Position numbers and translations under genes: made by a program. The notes under the pieces were generated by a model. The model saw only the letters and a program-made list of their open reading frames with translations, was not told where the DNA came from and did no database searches. Positions 53,595 through 62,894 of a stretch of 64,000 nt of DNA are shown in pieces. Within the stretch, counting starts at the first letter, position 1, and the number at the start of each line of letters is the position of its first letter. Source of the stretch: Streptomyces sp. QL37 (lineage in GTDB: Bacteria > Actinomycetota > Actinomycetes > Streptomycetales > Streptomycetaceae); the NCBI RefSeq assembly GCF_002941025.1, contig NZ_PTJS01000001.1:8645064-8709063 (forward strand). Reading direction: 5' to 3'.

Positions 53595-55754
53595 ATGGAC
53601 GCAAAGACCTACACCGCACAGCTGGCCGAGCTGCGTGCCCTGCGCGACGACATCAAGAAGACCCAGGCCACCCTCGCCAAACTCGAGACGAACCGTGCCC
53701 GGCAGATCACCGCGCTGGCCGGATACGAAAAGGCGAATGCAGAGCGCATCGCGCCCGCGGCCGGACTCAGCCTCGCTGACGTCGTGGCGATCGCCCCGAT
53801 CCTTGCCCCCGACCAGCTCACCAACCCCGCATCAACAGCCCAGACCGCCGCAGCCGTCTCACCCCCAGTGCCCGCCAGGGAGGCAGCACTGCCCAGCGGC
53901 ACCGAACACGCACAGGCCCAGGCGGCCACGGTCGCCCCGGCCATGACCCGCCCCGCCCCTGAACCAGCAGCGGAACCAGAACCGCCCGCACCAGCGACTT
54001 CCGCGCCGCCAACCACGCCAGCCCCGGCCGCAGCCCCTCTGCGCACGGCCCACGGAACCCAGCGCACCCTTCCCGACATCCCGCAAGGACTCGACGGAGA
54101 CCGCTGGTTCACCCACACCGCGAACCTTGCCTCCACGCACCCGAACTTCACCCAGCAGGCCCGCAGCACCGTCTTCCTCGACACCGAGGCCGGCGTGCTG
54201 GTCCACCGCGACCAGACGTTCCGCGTAGACCTGCCGACCGCCAGCGCCGCAGAAATCCTGAACACCGTCTTCCACGCCCTGCCCGACGGCGTCGAACGGA
54301 TCTACATCACCGCGGGCGCCCCCTGGCACCGCCAGGCCGACCAGCATTCCTTCCTCAAGGACGCCGTCGGAGCCTGGCTGAACGCCCCCACACCCGGCTG
54401 GCGCACGGACACCGGGCGGGGCAAGGACCGCATGGCCGGCCACTTCGTCCACCCCCGCAACCCCGTCGGCCGCTACCAGCGCGAACAGGGCGAACAGCAC
54501 GTCGAGATCCGATCGGCGGGGGAGTGGTTCGACACCGAGGGCACCGAGCCCGCCGTCATCCGCGACGCGTTCGTCCTGCTGTGGAAAGCCCTGCGCCGCC
54601 ACTGGCCCGACGCCGTCCTGATGGGCTCACCGTCCCAGACAGGCCGTGACCTATGGACCCGCACCATCCCCACCAAGGGCCAGCACGCCGACGGCTACCC
54701 GGTCCTGTCCGAAGAACTGCGCGGCCTCTTCCACGCCACGGCCGGACAGGGACGCACCGAACTCATCACCCCGCCCCACGTCCCCGAACAGCTGCCCGCC
54801 CTGGTCGAGTACGACCGGACCTTCGCCTACGCCAAGCACACCTGGAAAGCCGGCATCGGCACCCCCCGCCGTGTCACCGCCACACGGTTCGCCGCCTGGT
54901 CGGAAAAGGAACAGACCAAGGCGCTGTTCGCCTGCGGGCACTGGCACGTCCGCGTCACCGTCCCCCAGACCTGGGACCACGTCGGCATCCTCCCCGCGCC
55001 CGCCCCCGGCGACCGGGCCTGGCACTACCCCGCCACCCCCGGCACCACGTTCACCACCTGGGCGGGCGGACCCGAGATCCACACCGCCCTGTCCAACCCG
55101 CGCAGCCCGTGGAAGATCGAAATCCTCGACGGCATCCTCTTCGACGACGGCAAGCCCCTGGACGACTGGTCCAAGAAGCTCAAGGAAGCCTGGTCCTCCC
55201 TCACCGCCCAGGCCGACCTCAACGGCGACCCCGCCCAGCGCACCGCCGCACACCTCGCAGCCCGGGCGGTGCGCGCCATCCTCCTCTACGGCATCGGCGC
55301 CTTCGCCCAACGCCCCCGCACCGTCACCGGCACCACCCCCCGCACCGCAGAACGTGACGTCCCCACCGATGCCGAGATCATCGGCTTCGACGACCAGACC
55401 ATCACCTGGCAACGCCCCACCGGCTTCACCCGCGACCCCAACGCCCACCCCGAATGGGCCGCCCACATCTGGTCCTCCGCCCGAGCCGCCCTGCTCTCCC
55501 AGCGCCACCGCGACGACAACACCTACGCAGGAGCCCTCCACGCCCCGCCCAGCAGCGTCGTCGCCTTCCGCACCGACGCCGTCTACCTCACCCAGCCCCA
55601 GAACTGGCCCTACCACGGCCAGCCCGGCGACTACCTGAACAAGGGCCACCTCACCGGCCCCCTCACCGCACCCACCACCGAAGACGAACTCCTGACCCTG
55701 CGCGACAAGGGCCGCACCACCCAGCCCACCGCATCCAACAACGAGGGGTCCTGA
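53595..55754 (+). CDS. Divergent Tap-like protein with polymerase-like palm motifs
   Basis: 719 residues. An N-terminal coiled coil (AELRALRDDIKKTQATLAKL) leads to a Pro/Ala linker (110-150), then a C-terminal half that parallels Tap: VEYDRTFAYA (Asp407) for Tap's GLDINLAF, PLDDWSKKLKEAW for Tap's RYLDHWHKHLRAAY, LLYGIGAFA for GKGGIGKL, and VAFRTDAVYLT (Asp661) for AVLSDCVLYP. This is the A/B/C motif order of PolB-type palms. It has no HTH of its own. It is likely the Tap/Tac counterpart of a distinct telomere system (inferred). Confidence 0.55.
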   Translation: MDAKTYTAQLAELRALRDDIKKTQATLAKLETNRARQITALAGYEKANAERIAPAAGLSLADVVAIAPILAPDQLTNPASTAQTAAAVSPPVPAREAALPSGTEHAQAQAATVAPAMTRPAPEPAAEPEPPAPATSAPPTTPAPAAAPLRTAHGTQRTLPDIPQGLDGDRWFTHTANLASTHPNFTQQARSTVFLDTEAGVLVHRDQTFRVDLPTASAAEILNTVFHALPDGVERIYITAGAPWHRQADQHSFLKDAVGAWLNAPTPGWRTDTGRGKDRMAGHFVHPRNPVGRYQREQGEQHVEIRSAGEWFDTEGTEPAVIRDAFVLLWKALRRHWPDAVLMGSPSQTGRDLWTRTIPTKGQHADGYPVLSEELRGLFHATAGQGRTELITPPHVPEQLPALVEYDRTFAYAKHTWKAGIGTPRRVTATRFAAWSEKEQTKALFACGHWHVRVTVPQTWDHVGILPAPAPGDRAWHYPATPGTTFTTWAGGPEIHTALSNPRSPWKIEILDGILFDDGKPLDDWSKKLKEAWSSLTAQADLNGDPAQRTAAHLAARAVRAILLYGIGAFAQRPRTVTGTTPRTAERDVPTDAEIIGFDDQTITWQRPTGFTRDPNAHPEWAAHIWSSARAALLSQRHRDDNTYAGALHAPPSSVVAFRTDAVYLTQPQNWPYHGQPGDYLNKGHLTGPLTAPTTEDELLTLRDKGRTTQPTASNNEGS

Positions 55755-56467
55755 TGCCGCCCCGCCGCCGACGCGCCCCCGCACCGCAACTCAACGACGC
55801 AGCTCAGCTCGCCGACCAGCTCCAGGCAGCCGGCTACACCAAACGCGACATCGCCCGCATCATCAACCGCGACGCTTCCCTCGTCTCCCAGTTCTACTCA
55901 AAGAACAAAGGCGCAGCCTTCGTACCCGCCCTCACCCAGGTCCTCGCCGCTGTCCAGAGCGCAGGTATCACCGACACCGCCGAACTCGCGGCCATCGCCG
56001 CCGGGCACATCACCCGCCGCACCACCGCCGCCGGCACCAAAGCCCGCGTCCGCACCAAAGCACTCCTGATCACCCCCACTGGTACTGGCACCGGCCGCGC
56101 AGGAGCACAGGCCATCGCCTCCGGATCCGCCCGCCTGCGCCCCCTCATCGCCGAAGCCGCCCGTCAGGGCCTGCGCCTGGCCTTCACTGTGCGCCTGGCC
56201 AGGGCCGGCTACGTCCACGCCTCCGGAAGCCGCACCGACTCGCCCGGTATCCGCCGCGACGTCATCCAGCGCGCCGACCACACCGAAGAGCGCTCCTACG
56301 GATCGGCTGCCACTGGCGGGTTCGACGCTGCGGACTTCGCCCGCCGCGTCGACCAGTCCGGCGGAGACGTCACCGCCGCCATCCACCATTGGCTCGTCGA
56401 CACCGGCCGTATCCACCCCGGCGCCCACATCACCCACCTGGAAATCCGCACCTGGCGCCCACGCTGA
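55754..56467 (+). CDS. Divergent Tpg-like terminal protein candidate
   Basis: 237 residues. It begins with a basic PPRRRRAPAPQ and an HTH (YTKRDIARIINRDASLVSQF). The second half has LRLAFTVRLARAGYVHASGS, which parallels Tpg's ITVETRARFGYTSSAG, and ends ITHLEIRTWRPR where Tpg ends NDIDYLDLDY. The ATG overlaps the stop of the Tap-like gene (TGATG), the same gene order as tap-tpg. It is slightly longer than Tpg and is similar in size to the SCP1-type terminal protein Tpc. Assignment is by layout and short matches. Confidence 0.5.
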   Translation: MPPRRRRAPAPQLNDAAQLADQLQAAGYTKRDIARIINRDASLVSQFYSKNKGAAFVPALTQVLAAVQSAGITDTAELAAIAAGHITRRTTAAGTKARVRTKALLITPTGTGTGRAGAQAIASGSARLRPLIAEAARQGLRLAFTVRLARAGYVHASGSRTDSPGIRRDVIQRADHTEERSYGSAATGGFDAADFARRVDQSGGDVTAAIHHWLVDTGRIHPGAHITHLEIRTWRPR

Positions 56468-56572
56468 TCTTGAAGCCAGCCCCAGGCCGCAGCCTCCGCG
56501 TCTCAACCGGGGCAAGACGGAGGCAAGCCAGACCCTGACCTTTGGGATCACATTGAGGAGCAAGCCGTAGTC

Positions 56573-57442
56573 ATGACCGAATCAATCACCGCGCATTTCG
56601 GCACTGACGGAGTCCGCCGATTCCACCCCGTATCCCTCCACGGCGCCCCAGTACCTGAGGACGTTGCCCGCGCGCTGCGAGACCAGGGCGTTCCTGTCGC
56701 GGTCGCACCCTACTTCCGCGCGGCTGCCACCAATGACGCCGCGCAACTCGCAGCGTTCGCCTCCCAGCAAAAGCACCAGTCACCGCCCGGCGCGCTCAGC
56801 CGCTGGCCGCGCCTGGGCACAGACGCAGGCGCCGAGCTGTGCGTCAGACCCGACGGTGCCATCCAAGCCGTCTTCTTGTCCGAGCTGCTTCCGGACATGT
56901 ACGTCAGCGCAAGCGTAGATCTCTTCAACCAAGCGCTGGTACTCCTCGACCGCAGCCTGCCGCGCCTTGCCGCAGTGGACGGCATCGAGGACGCACTCCC
57001 CGTCTTTCACAGCCTCATGACAGGACTCAAGGACCTCGACCCCCTGGCCTTCGCCGAACGGGAAAGCTGGTGGCCCCGAGTCCTGGACGACGTACGGCAC
57101 ACCCTGAACTTCCCCTACTCGGCCTCCTTCGAGTTCAAGCTGCCAGACGGACGCAAGGAAATCGTCACCGACAGCACAGGCCCCGGCCGGCTCCATCCCG
57201 AGGAGCGCGTCTGGCAACGCCTGTCAGCATCCGGGGTCCGTCCGCAAGACGTCACCCGCGTCTACTGCGAACTCCAGCCCTGCCTCATGCCCGGCCACTA
57301 CTGTGCCCAGTGGATGCAAGAGCTCTTTCCCGCAGCGCAGTTCACACACAGCTTCGACTACGGCGTCACCGCGGAATCACGCGAAGAGGGACTGAAGCAA
57401 GCGATCTTGTACGCTGCTCAGCAGGCTGGCCAACAGCAGTAG
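56573..57442 (+). CDS. SUKH-4-like domain fused to a deaminase-like domain
   Basis: 289 residues. The N-terminal 150 residues (FHPVSLHGAPVPEDVARALRD ... RWPRLGTD ... LFNQALVLLD) match SUKH-4-type immunity proteins. The C-terminal part has HPEERVWQRL (His208, Glu210/211) and CELQPCLMPGHYC (Cys237, Cys244), the zinc and catalytic pattern of the XOO_2897-like nucleotide/nucleic-acid deaminases. It is the first of four co-directional genes of a polymorphic-toxin-like locus. Whether the deaminase part is active or a decoy is unknown. Confidence 0.65.
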   Translation: MTESITAHFGTDGVRRFHPVSLHGAPVPEDVARALRDQGVPVAVAPYFRAAATNDAAQLAAFASQQKHQSPPGALSRWPRLGTDAGAELCVRPDGAIQAVFLSELLPDMYVSASVDLFNQALVLLDRSLPRLAAVDGIEDALPVFHSLMTGLKDLDPLAFAERESWWPRVLDDVRHTLNFPYSASFEFKLPDGRKEIVTDSTGPGRLHPEERVWQRLSASGVRPQDVTRVYCELQPCLMPGHYCAQWMQELFPAAQFTHSFDYGVTAESREEGLKQAILYAAQQAGQQQ

Positions 57443-57459
57443 CAGACCGGGGGAGTGCA

Positions 57460-59244
57460 GTGTCCGACAGGACTGGTCTACGCCTGCGCAAGCCGGGCGC
57501 CGGCAGGGAACCTGCAGCCTCAGCGCTGCTCACCTGGCTCACTGACCCACATTCCCCACAGCTCTGCATCCTGACAGGACCTACAGGAGCAGGAAAGTCC
57601 CACCTGCTGGCGTGGCTCCTCGAGCACGGCGGCACAGCCTCCCCACACTCCAGCGACCGCCGCGTCCACGCGGTAGCTCCCCTCACCGGCGTCAGCCTGC
57701 GCGGTGCCGCCTGGCTCCTGGCAGACCACCTGAGACTGGCAGCACGCGCACCCGGCGAACTCATCGCAGCCGTCGCCAAAGACAAGCGGCACACCGTTCT
57801 CATTCTGTGCGACCTGCACCTCTCCCACGCACCCGAAGCGATCCTCGAGCAGCTGATCCAGCCGCTCCTGCAAATCACCCACGTGAAACTGATCATCGAG
57901 TCCCGCACCGGAGCGCCCTGTACCGAAAAGCTCCTCGGGCGCACCCTCCAACCGGCGGTCATGGACCTCAGCCACCCCCGCTGGACCGACCCGGACAGCT
58001 TCCGCCGCTGGGTCCAGAGAGCCAATCCCGCTGCCGACCCCGAACACTGCTACCCGCTGCCCGGCCTGGCCATACAGACCGAGCAGAAGGCCGAAACCCA
58101 GCCCGGCCACGAGCCCTTTGCCTTCACCGCAGAGTCCATCGTGCGGGCAGACCCCCACGCCGTCACCTCCTGGCTGGACCAACAGCCCACCGCCTCGGAA
58201 CCAGCAAGCGACCTCGGCCGCGCTTGGCTACGCGCAGGCCAGTCCCTCTGCGCCCTCGACACCCCCTCAGCCCGCGCACTGACGCTGCTCGCCGCGCTCG
58301 ACAGCAATACAGCAGCCGACACCCGCCGCGCCCTGCACAACCTGGCCCAGCCCGAGCCGTGGCGCGTCGCACACACCTCCACACGCGAGAGCGTGAACTC
58401 ACACTGGCCCGGCCCCGCAACCGCGCTCTGCACAGGAACTGCCCGCTACGCACAGCGGGTGCTGTGCGCCGACCACTTCGGCGACGTACGCGTGCTCGAC
58501 CACGCCGACGGCACGGCCGCAGGCCGACTGACATCCAGCCACAACCGCCCCACCACGGCCCTCCTCTGTCTGCCTGACGGAACAGTCGCCGCGGTCGACG
58601 ATTTCGGTGGCGTCAGCCTCGTCGGTGAAGCTCCACCCAGCAGACCGGGCCTGCAAGCCCTGCTGGAACCCGAAGCAGAGCCGTGGACACAGCTACGCCA
58701 AGCCGCGCTGACCTTCCCGAAACGCATAGCAGGAGCGACGCTGACGGCCGCCTCGTCCCTGCCGGACGGCGCAGTTTTCGGAGACAGCAGCGGCCACGTC
58801 CACGCCCTTCGCCTGAAAGAAGACGTCGTCGACGTCACCTCCCACGTGTTGCACGACGGCCCCGTTACCGCCCTGGCCGGACTCGCACTTGAAGGAACCG
58901 GCCCCACGCTCGTCTACTCCGGCGGAGCCGACGGCCGAATCCGGGCGTGGAGTCCAGGCACACCACCGATGCCCGAACCTCTGCTCCATCGGCCGGACCG
59001 TGTCGTCGACCTCAGCGCCAGCAGCGACGAAGGGCATCCCGCAGAGCTTGCAGCCGCTTGGGCCGACGGCCTGGTCCAATACATCAACCTCGACAGCGGA
59101 GTCATCCTGCCCTTCCGCCCGGGACCACCCGTCCGGGCAGTCTGCTGCCTGCGCACCAGCGCAGGGGAGCCTCGCGTCATGATCGGCATGGACGACTGCA
59201 CGACCACACTCGTTCCACATCCTCAACCCGCCCACAACGACTGA
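57460..59244 (+). CDS. STAND-type ATPase with WD40-like C-terminus
   Basis: 594 residues from GTG 57460, with GGGGGAG upstream. Walker A ILTGPTGAGKSHLLAW lies at the start and VLILCDLHL is the probable Walker B. The C-terminal 280 residues carry beta-propeller-like repeats (RVLCADHFGDVRVLD, LVYSGGADGRIRAWSPG). It lies 17 bp behind the SUKH-deaminase gene, so it is in the same operon. It may sense or gate the toxin locus. No effector domain is fused. Confidence 0.65.
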   Translation: MSDRTGLRLRKPGAGREPAASALLTWLTDPHSPQLCILTGPTGAGKSHLLAWLLEHGGTASPHSSDRRVHAVAPLTGVSLRGAAWLLADHLRLAARAPGELIAAVAKDKRHTVLILCDLHLSHAPEAILEQLIQPLLQITHVKLIIESRTGAPCTEKLLGRTLQPAVMDLSHPRWTDPDSFRRWVQRANPAADPEHCYPLPGLAIQTEQKAETQPGHEPFAFTAESIVRADPHAVTSWLDQQPTASEPASDLGRAWLRAGQSLCALDTPSARALTLLAALDSNTAADTRRALHNLAQPEPWRVAHTSTRESVNSHWPGPATALCTGTARYAQRVLCADHFGDVRVLDHADGTAAGRLTSSHNRPTTALLCLPDGTVAAVDDFGGVSLVGEAPPSRPGLQALLEPEAEPWTQLRQAALTFPKRIAGATLTAASSLPDGAVFGDSSGHVHALRLKEDVVDVTSHVLHDGPVTALAGLALEGTGPTLVYSGGADGRIRAWSPGTPPMPEPLLHRPDRVVDLSASSDEGHPAELAAAWADGLVQYINLDSGVILPFRPGPPVRAVCCLRTSAGEPRVMIGMDDCTTTLVPHPQPAHND

Positions 59245-59328
59245 TAACAGCAGCTCACCACAGGCGTGCGCCCTCTACAGTGGATCACAGCGAAAGACCG
59301 GAGCGACCTGAACACGGGGGTGTGACAG

Positions 59329-60891
59329 GTGGGCATACAACTGCCCGAAGACCTGCGCGACATCATGGAGATGGTCGGCGTCGACTGGCCTGACATCGAC
59401 GAAGACCAACTCACGGACACGGCCCGGGAGTACCGCGAGTTCGCCGAAGAGCTGCGGGACACCATCCGAGACGCCAACAAAGCCTGCAGCAACGTCCTTG
59501 CCGGACGCAGCAAGGGCCTGGCCGTGGACGCGTTCAGGCAGCGCTGGGGCAAGGTCTCCGGCCAGGACATGAAGCACCTCGCCGACGCCATGGACCTGCT
59601 GGCCGGCGCCATGGACACCGGGGCCGGATACGTCACCACCTGCAAGGTCGCCGTCATCGCCGACCTCAGCGCCGCAGCTGCCGCTGTTGCCGGGGGCCTC
59701 ATCGGTGCCATCTTCACCGGAGGCCTCTCCGCTCTGCTGGGAGCAGCAGCAGCCCTGGCCCTGAAGATGGCGGTCAGGGAAGCCATCGACCTCCTCGTCT
59801 CCCAGCTCATCGACATCGCAGTGGAAAAGATCGAAGGGGAGATCCTGGCGAAACTGGAAGGTCTGTTCGACGACACGACCTCCTCCCAAGGCCACGACAA
59901 GAACGGCACCCTCCTCCCGGAAGGGCTCGACTCGGTCGGACAGGACCTCTGGATCGAGTTCGCCGAGTTCGCCGACGCCATCGACCAACTCGGTAAGGAG
60001 CAGGGAAAACTCCACGACAAAAAGAAGAACTTCAAGGATAAACGGTCCAAGCGCAGCCTCGTCACGAAGAAGGACGACCGCTTCGCCAAATTCGGGGCCG
60101 CCATCGACAAGGCCGAGGACAAGGTCGAGGCCACCGCGCACTCCATGCACAAGGAGATCGAGAAGAACGTCACCGGCCTCGACAAGACCAAGCGCAGTAA
60201 TGACGAAACCGACAAACACGTCAAAGGTGAGGTCGACGCCTGCAGTCCCGGCAAGAAGGACGACGACGGCAAAGATGTGCCAATGTACCTCCTCTCCAAG
60301 GACGGCACAGTACAACAACTGCTCCCCGACGGCACATTGAAGGATGTCGACAAGAAAGACGCATCAGGAATCCACGACCTCCTCGAGTCCGACGGAAAGG
60401 CATGGCGACCGGACAGCAGGGCCGAGAAGAAAGAAGTAGGCGTACAGGACGACGAAACCAAAGTCGTCAAATCAAGCCGCGTTGACCCCTACAAGGATCC
60501 GCTGGGACAGGCGACACAACTCGCCCGCTACGCCAACAACGACTACGAGACGAAGCATAATTACGCCGCAGGAAGATACATCGACCCCTCGGACAAGAAC
60601 AAGGAACTCATCCTCATCGGCCGAAGCGACCGCGGCATGCACTCCGAACGCGTAATCGGATACTCTCTCATCCATAAAGGCAAACAGGACGGGCTCGACG
60701 AAGTGTTCACCGAACGGGCGCCATGTCAAAGACGTAACAGTCGCTGCGACGCATGGCTCGCCAAACACTTCGGGGCAGACACCAAAGTCACTGACGCAGT
60801 CCCCTACGACCAGCTCAACGGAAACAGAGAAGAAGGGAACGCGCTACACAAAGCCTACGTAGACAAGCTGAAGACGGCGCACGGTCGCTAA
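59329..60891 (+). CDS. Polymorphic toxin with C-terminal deaminase domain
   Basis: 520 residues. The N-terminal ~100 residues are a helical WXG100-like/secretion domain, then a hydrophobic stretch (SAAAAAVAGGLIGAIF) and Lys/Asp-rich coiled coil. The C-terminal toxin has HSERVIGYSLI (His438, Glu440) and PCQRRNSRC (Cys466, Cys473), the zinc site of nucleotide/nucleic-acid deaminases. This fits a type VII-secreted or contact-dependent toxin that deaminates nucleic acid or nucleotides. GTG start. The neighbouring SUKH gene encodes the likely immunity protein. Confidence 0.75.
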   Translation: MGIQLPEDLRDIMEMVGVDWPDIDEDQLTDTAREYREFAEELRDTIRDANKACSNVLAGRSKGLAVDAFRQRWGKVSGQDMKHLADAMDLLAGAMDTGAGYVTTCKVAVIADLSAAAAAVAGGLIGAIFTGGLSALLGAAAALALKMAVREAIDLLVSQLIDIAVEKIEGEILAKLEGLFDDTTSSQGHDKNGTLLPEGLDSVGQDLWIEFAEFADAIDQLGKEQGKLHDKKKNFKDKRSKRSLVTKKDDRFAKFGAAIDKAEDKVEATAHSMHKEIEKNVTGLDKTKRSNDETDKHVKGEVDACSPGKKDDDGKDVPMYLLSKDGTVQQLLPDGTLKDVDKKDASGIHDLLESDGKAWRPDSRAEKKEVGVQDDETKVVKSSRVDPYKDPLGQATQLARYANNDYETKHNYAAGRYIDPSDKNKELILIGRSDRGMHSERVIGYSLIHKGKQDGLDEVFTERAPCQRRNSRCDAWLAKHFGADTKVTDAVPYDQLNGNREEGNALHKAYVDKLKTAHGR

Positions 60892-60916
60892 CGCCAAGCA
60901 CAAGTAAGGTCAACCC

Positions 60917-61468
60917 ATGAGCTACTCCGTCAGTTCAGACGAGATCATCCGCCTGTTCGGACTCAAGGGAATCGTCATGTTTCCCCGAGAGGAACATCGG
61001 AACCCTGCCGAGCTGTCACGCTCGATGCGCATCCTGCACGAAGTGGGCCTCCCGCACGACGACCTCTTCCTTTCACGCATGGACGTCAAAAATCCCAGCC
61101 AAGAATCCGTGTATCTTGGTGAGTTCCTCGAAACCACAGGGCGGCCCTACCCCCCCGAGGCGCAAAACTGGCTCGTCCTGGGCTACTTCAACGACTCAAT
61201 CCTGGCCTTGAACCCCGGCACCGAACACATCTATGCCTTCCCGGAAGGCACCTCACGGCACCTGCTGCTCCACCGTGACGCCGAGTCGCTGATCTACAGC
61301 CTCTGCGTATTGCAGGCCTATCATGTCGAACGCGACGAAGCCGACGATGAAGAAGCCCTCGCGCAGCAGACACATGCCAAGATCAAACAGTTCGACAACA
61401 CACCCTTCGAGGACCCCATCTCAGAGTGGAACATCATCTTTGAAGAGATTTTCGAGGGCTCCTGGTGA
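60917..61468 (+). CDS. SUKH-4 family immunity protein
   Basis: 183 residues, 25 bp after the deaminase toxin. GLKGIVMFPREEH, WLVLGYFNDSILALNPGTEH and FPEGTSRHLLLHRDAESLI fit the SUKH-4 fold. SUKH proteins bind and block toxins including deaminases, so it is the probable antidote of the toxin at 59329. Acidic C-terminus. ATG with AAGG upstream. Confidence 0.78.
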   Translation: MSYSVSSDEIIRLFGLKGIVMFPREEHRNPAELSRSMRILHEVGLPHDDLFLSRMDVKNPSQESVYLGEFLETTGRPYPPEAQNWLVLGYFNDSILALNPGTEHIYAFPEGTSRHLLLHRDAESLIYSLCVLQAYHVERDEADDEEALAQQTHAKIKQFDNTPFEDPISEWNIIFEEIFEGSW

Positions 61469-61548
61469 GCGGCCCTCAATCAGCGCCCCTCCCGCAGCAA
61501 CACTGAGCCCTTTCCAGCCTGTTTGCCGCGCGCGTGGTGCTCGGCTGG

Positions 61549-61794
61549 TCATGCACCTTCGGTGTCAAGTCGCTCCGCGGACTGGAGCAGGTACTCGGGC
61601 AGTTTTGAACTGGCCGCCAACACCTCGATGCCGATGAGGCGGCCCTGCTCGTCGAAGTCAAGGTTGATCATGCCGTCGACGTCCACTGGATTGCAGGGGT
61701 ACATGCGCGCGGACTTTACGCGGGCCTTCGGTTCGGTGAGGTATACGTACGCTGCGTTGACGGTCTTGTCGTAGGTGACTCTGACGTCTGTCAC
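61549..61794 (-). CDS. DUF2283 family protein
   Basis: 81 residues from GTG 61794. VTYDKTVNAAYVYLTEP, VDVDGMINLDFDEQGRLIGIEVL and SKLPEYLL are the standard DUF2283 pattern, a small beta-rich protein of unknown function, sometimes part of toxin-antitoxin-like loci. It lies in the degraded IS border, so its upstream part may be rearranged. Confidence 0.75.
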   Translation of the reverse strand: MTDVRVTYDKTVNAAYVYLTEPKARVKSARMYPCNPVDVDGMINLDFDEQGRLIGIEVLAASSKLPEYLLQSAERLDTEGA

Positions 61795-61849
61795 GATGAG
61801 CGGTCTCTCTTGCTGTCGTTGATGGTGGCGCTGTCCTTGTCCATACATC

Positions 61850-62640
61850 CGCTATGGCGAGGTGCAAGGCCAGGACGGCCTTGACGATGTTGGTGATGCG
61901 GGTGGTGCTGCAACGGAGTTTGCGCAGGAGCCGCCAGCTCTTCAGGGTGGCGTTGGCCTGCTCTCCGACGGCTCGGATCCTGGCGTGGGAGGAGTTCACC
62001 GCCCGCTTCCCGGCTGGGAGCGTGCTTCAGCGGCCCCGGTAAGGGACCCGGATCGCCCCCGGGCTCCCTGATATCCCTTGTCGGCCCACGTCCGGATGCC
62101 AGCACGGGTGAGCGCTTCGATGATGCCGTAGGTGCGTGCGGCCTTGATGTCGTGGACGGCACCTGGGAGGGAGGTGAGGCCCAGAGCAGGCGTCCGAACG
62201 CGTCCGCGATGACCTGGATGTTCATGCCATGGCGCTTGTGCTTGGCAGAGTAGTAGGGGCGGTCGGCGGCAATGCGGTCGATGCGCAGCAAGGTGCCGTC
62301 CAGGATCACGAATGCCTTGTTGGCGGCGACGGTCACGGCCTGCTGGAGGGCGGGGGCGAGAGCAGCCAGGACCTCAACCGCCTCGACGATGTACCGGTAG
62401 ACGGTGGCCAGCCCGATCCCGAAGCCGGCCGCGAGCTGGGCGTACGTGTGCCCGCAGCGCAGATGGGCCAGCGCCAGCGCGTGCCGCGCTCACGACGCCG
62501 GGCTCTCAGCAGGCCTGACAGGTAGCGCAGGGTCGAGTTGCACAGATCGATCCCCGATGGGCAGACAAGCACAATAAGCTCCGGGCGGACAGATTGATCT
62601 TGGTCGACAACCCATCTACCAGGAGCTTCGCCTTTCCTCA
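61850..62640 (-). pseudogene. Decayed IS5-type transposase
   Basis: Pieces in different frames make up one transposase: LVCPSGIDLCNSTLRYLSGLL, then VTVAANKAFVILDGTLLRID (first catalytic Asp), PYYSAKHKRHGMNIQVIADA, and in another frame NSSHARIRAVGEQANATLKSW (catalytic Glu region) to IVKAVLALHLA. At least two frameshifts break the gene. It is of the DDE_Tnp_4/HARBI1-like IS5 group. Ends were not found. Confidence 0.7.
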
Positions 62641-62894
62641 ACGCGGGCTTCAGTCAACCGACTTGCTACGCAACCAGGTTGGAAAAGCCTCACGGCCTAG
62701 CCGTCACCGAGGTGAGCTGACTTCGGCCGACCCTCTTGCCGACACGACCGCTTTAGGTAAACGACGCACTTACAACGGAGAGGGAGCCGCCGCCGGGCCA
62801 ATAAGCAGCCTCCCTTGTTCAAACTGGCCTTCAGCCGACCAGTCCAGCGGCTGGCCTTCTCCCACATCCCGAGCCCTGCACCCGTGTGGCGCGC

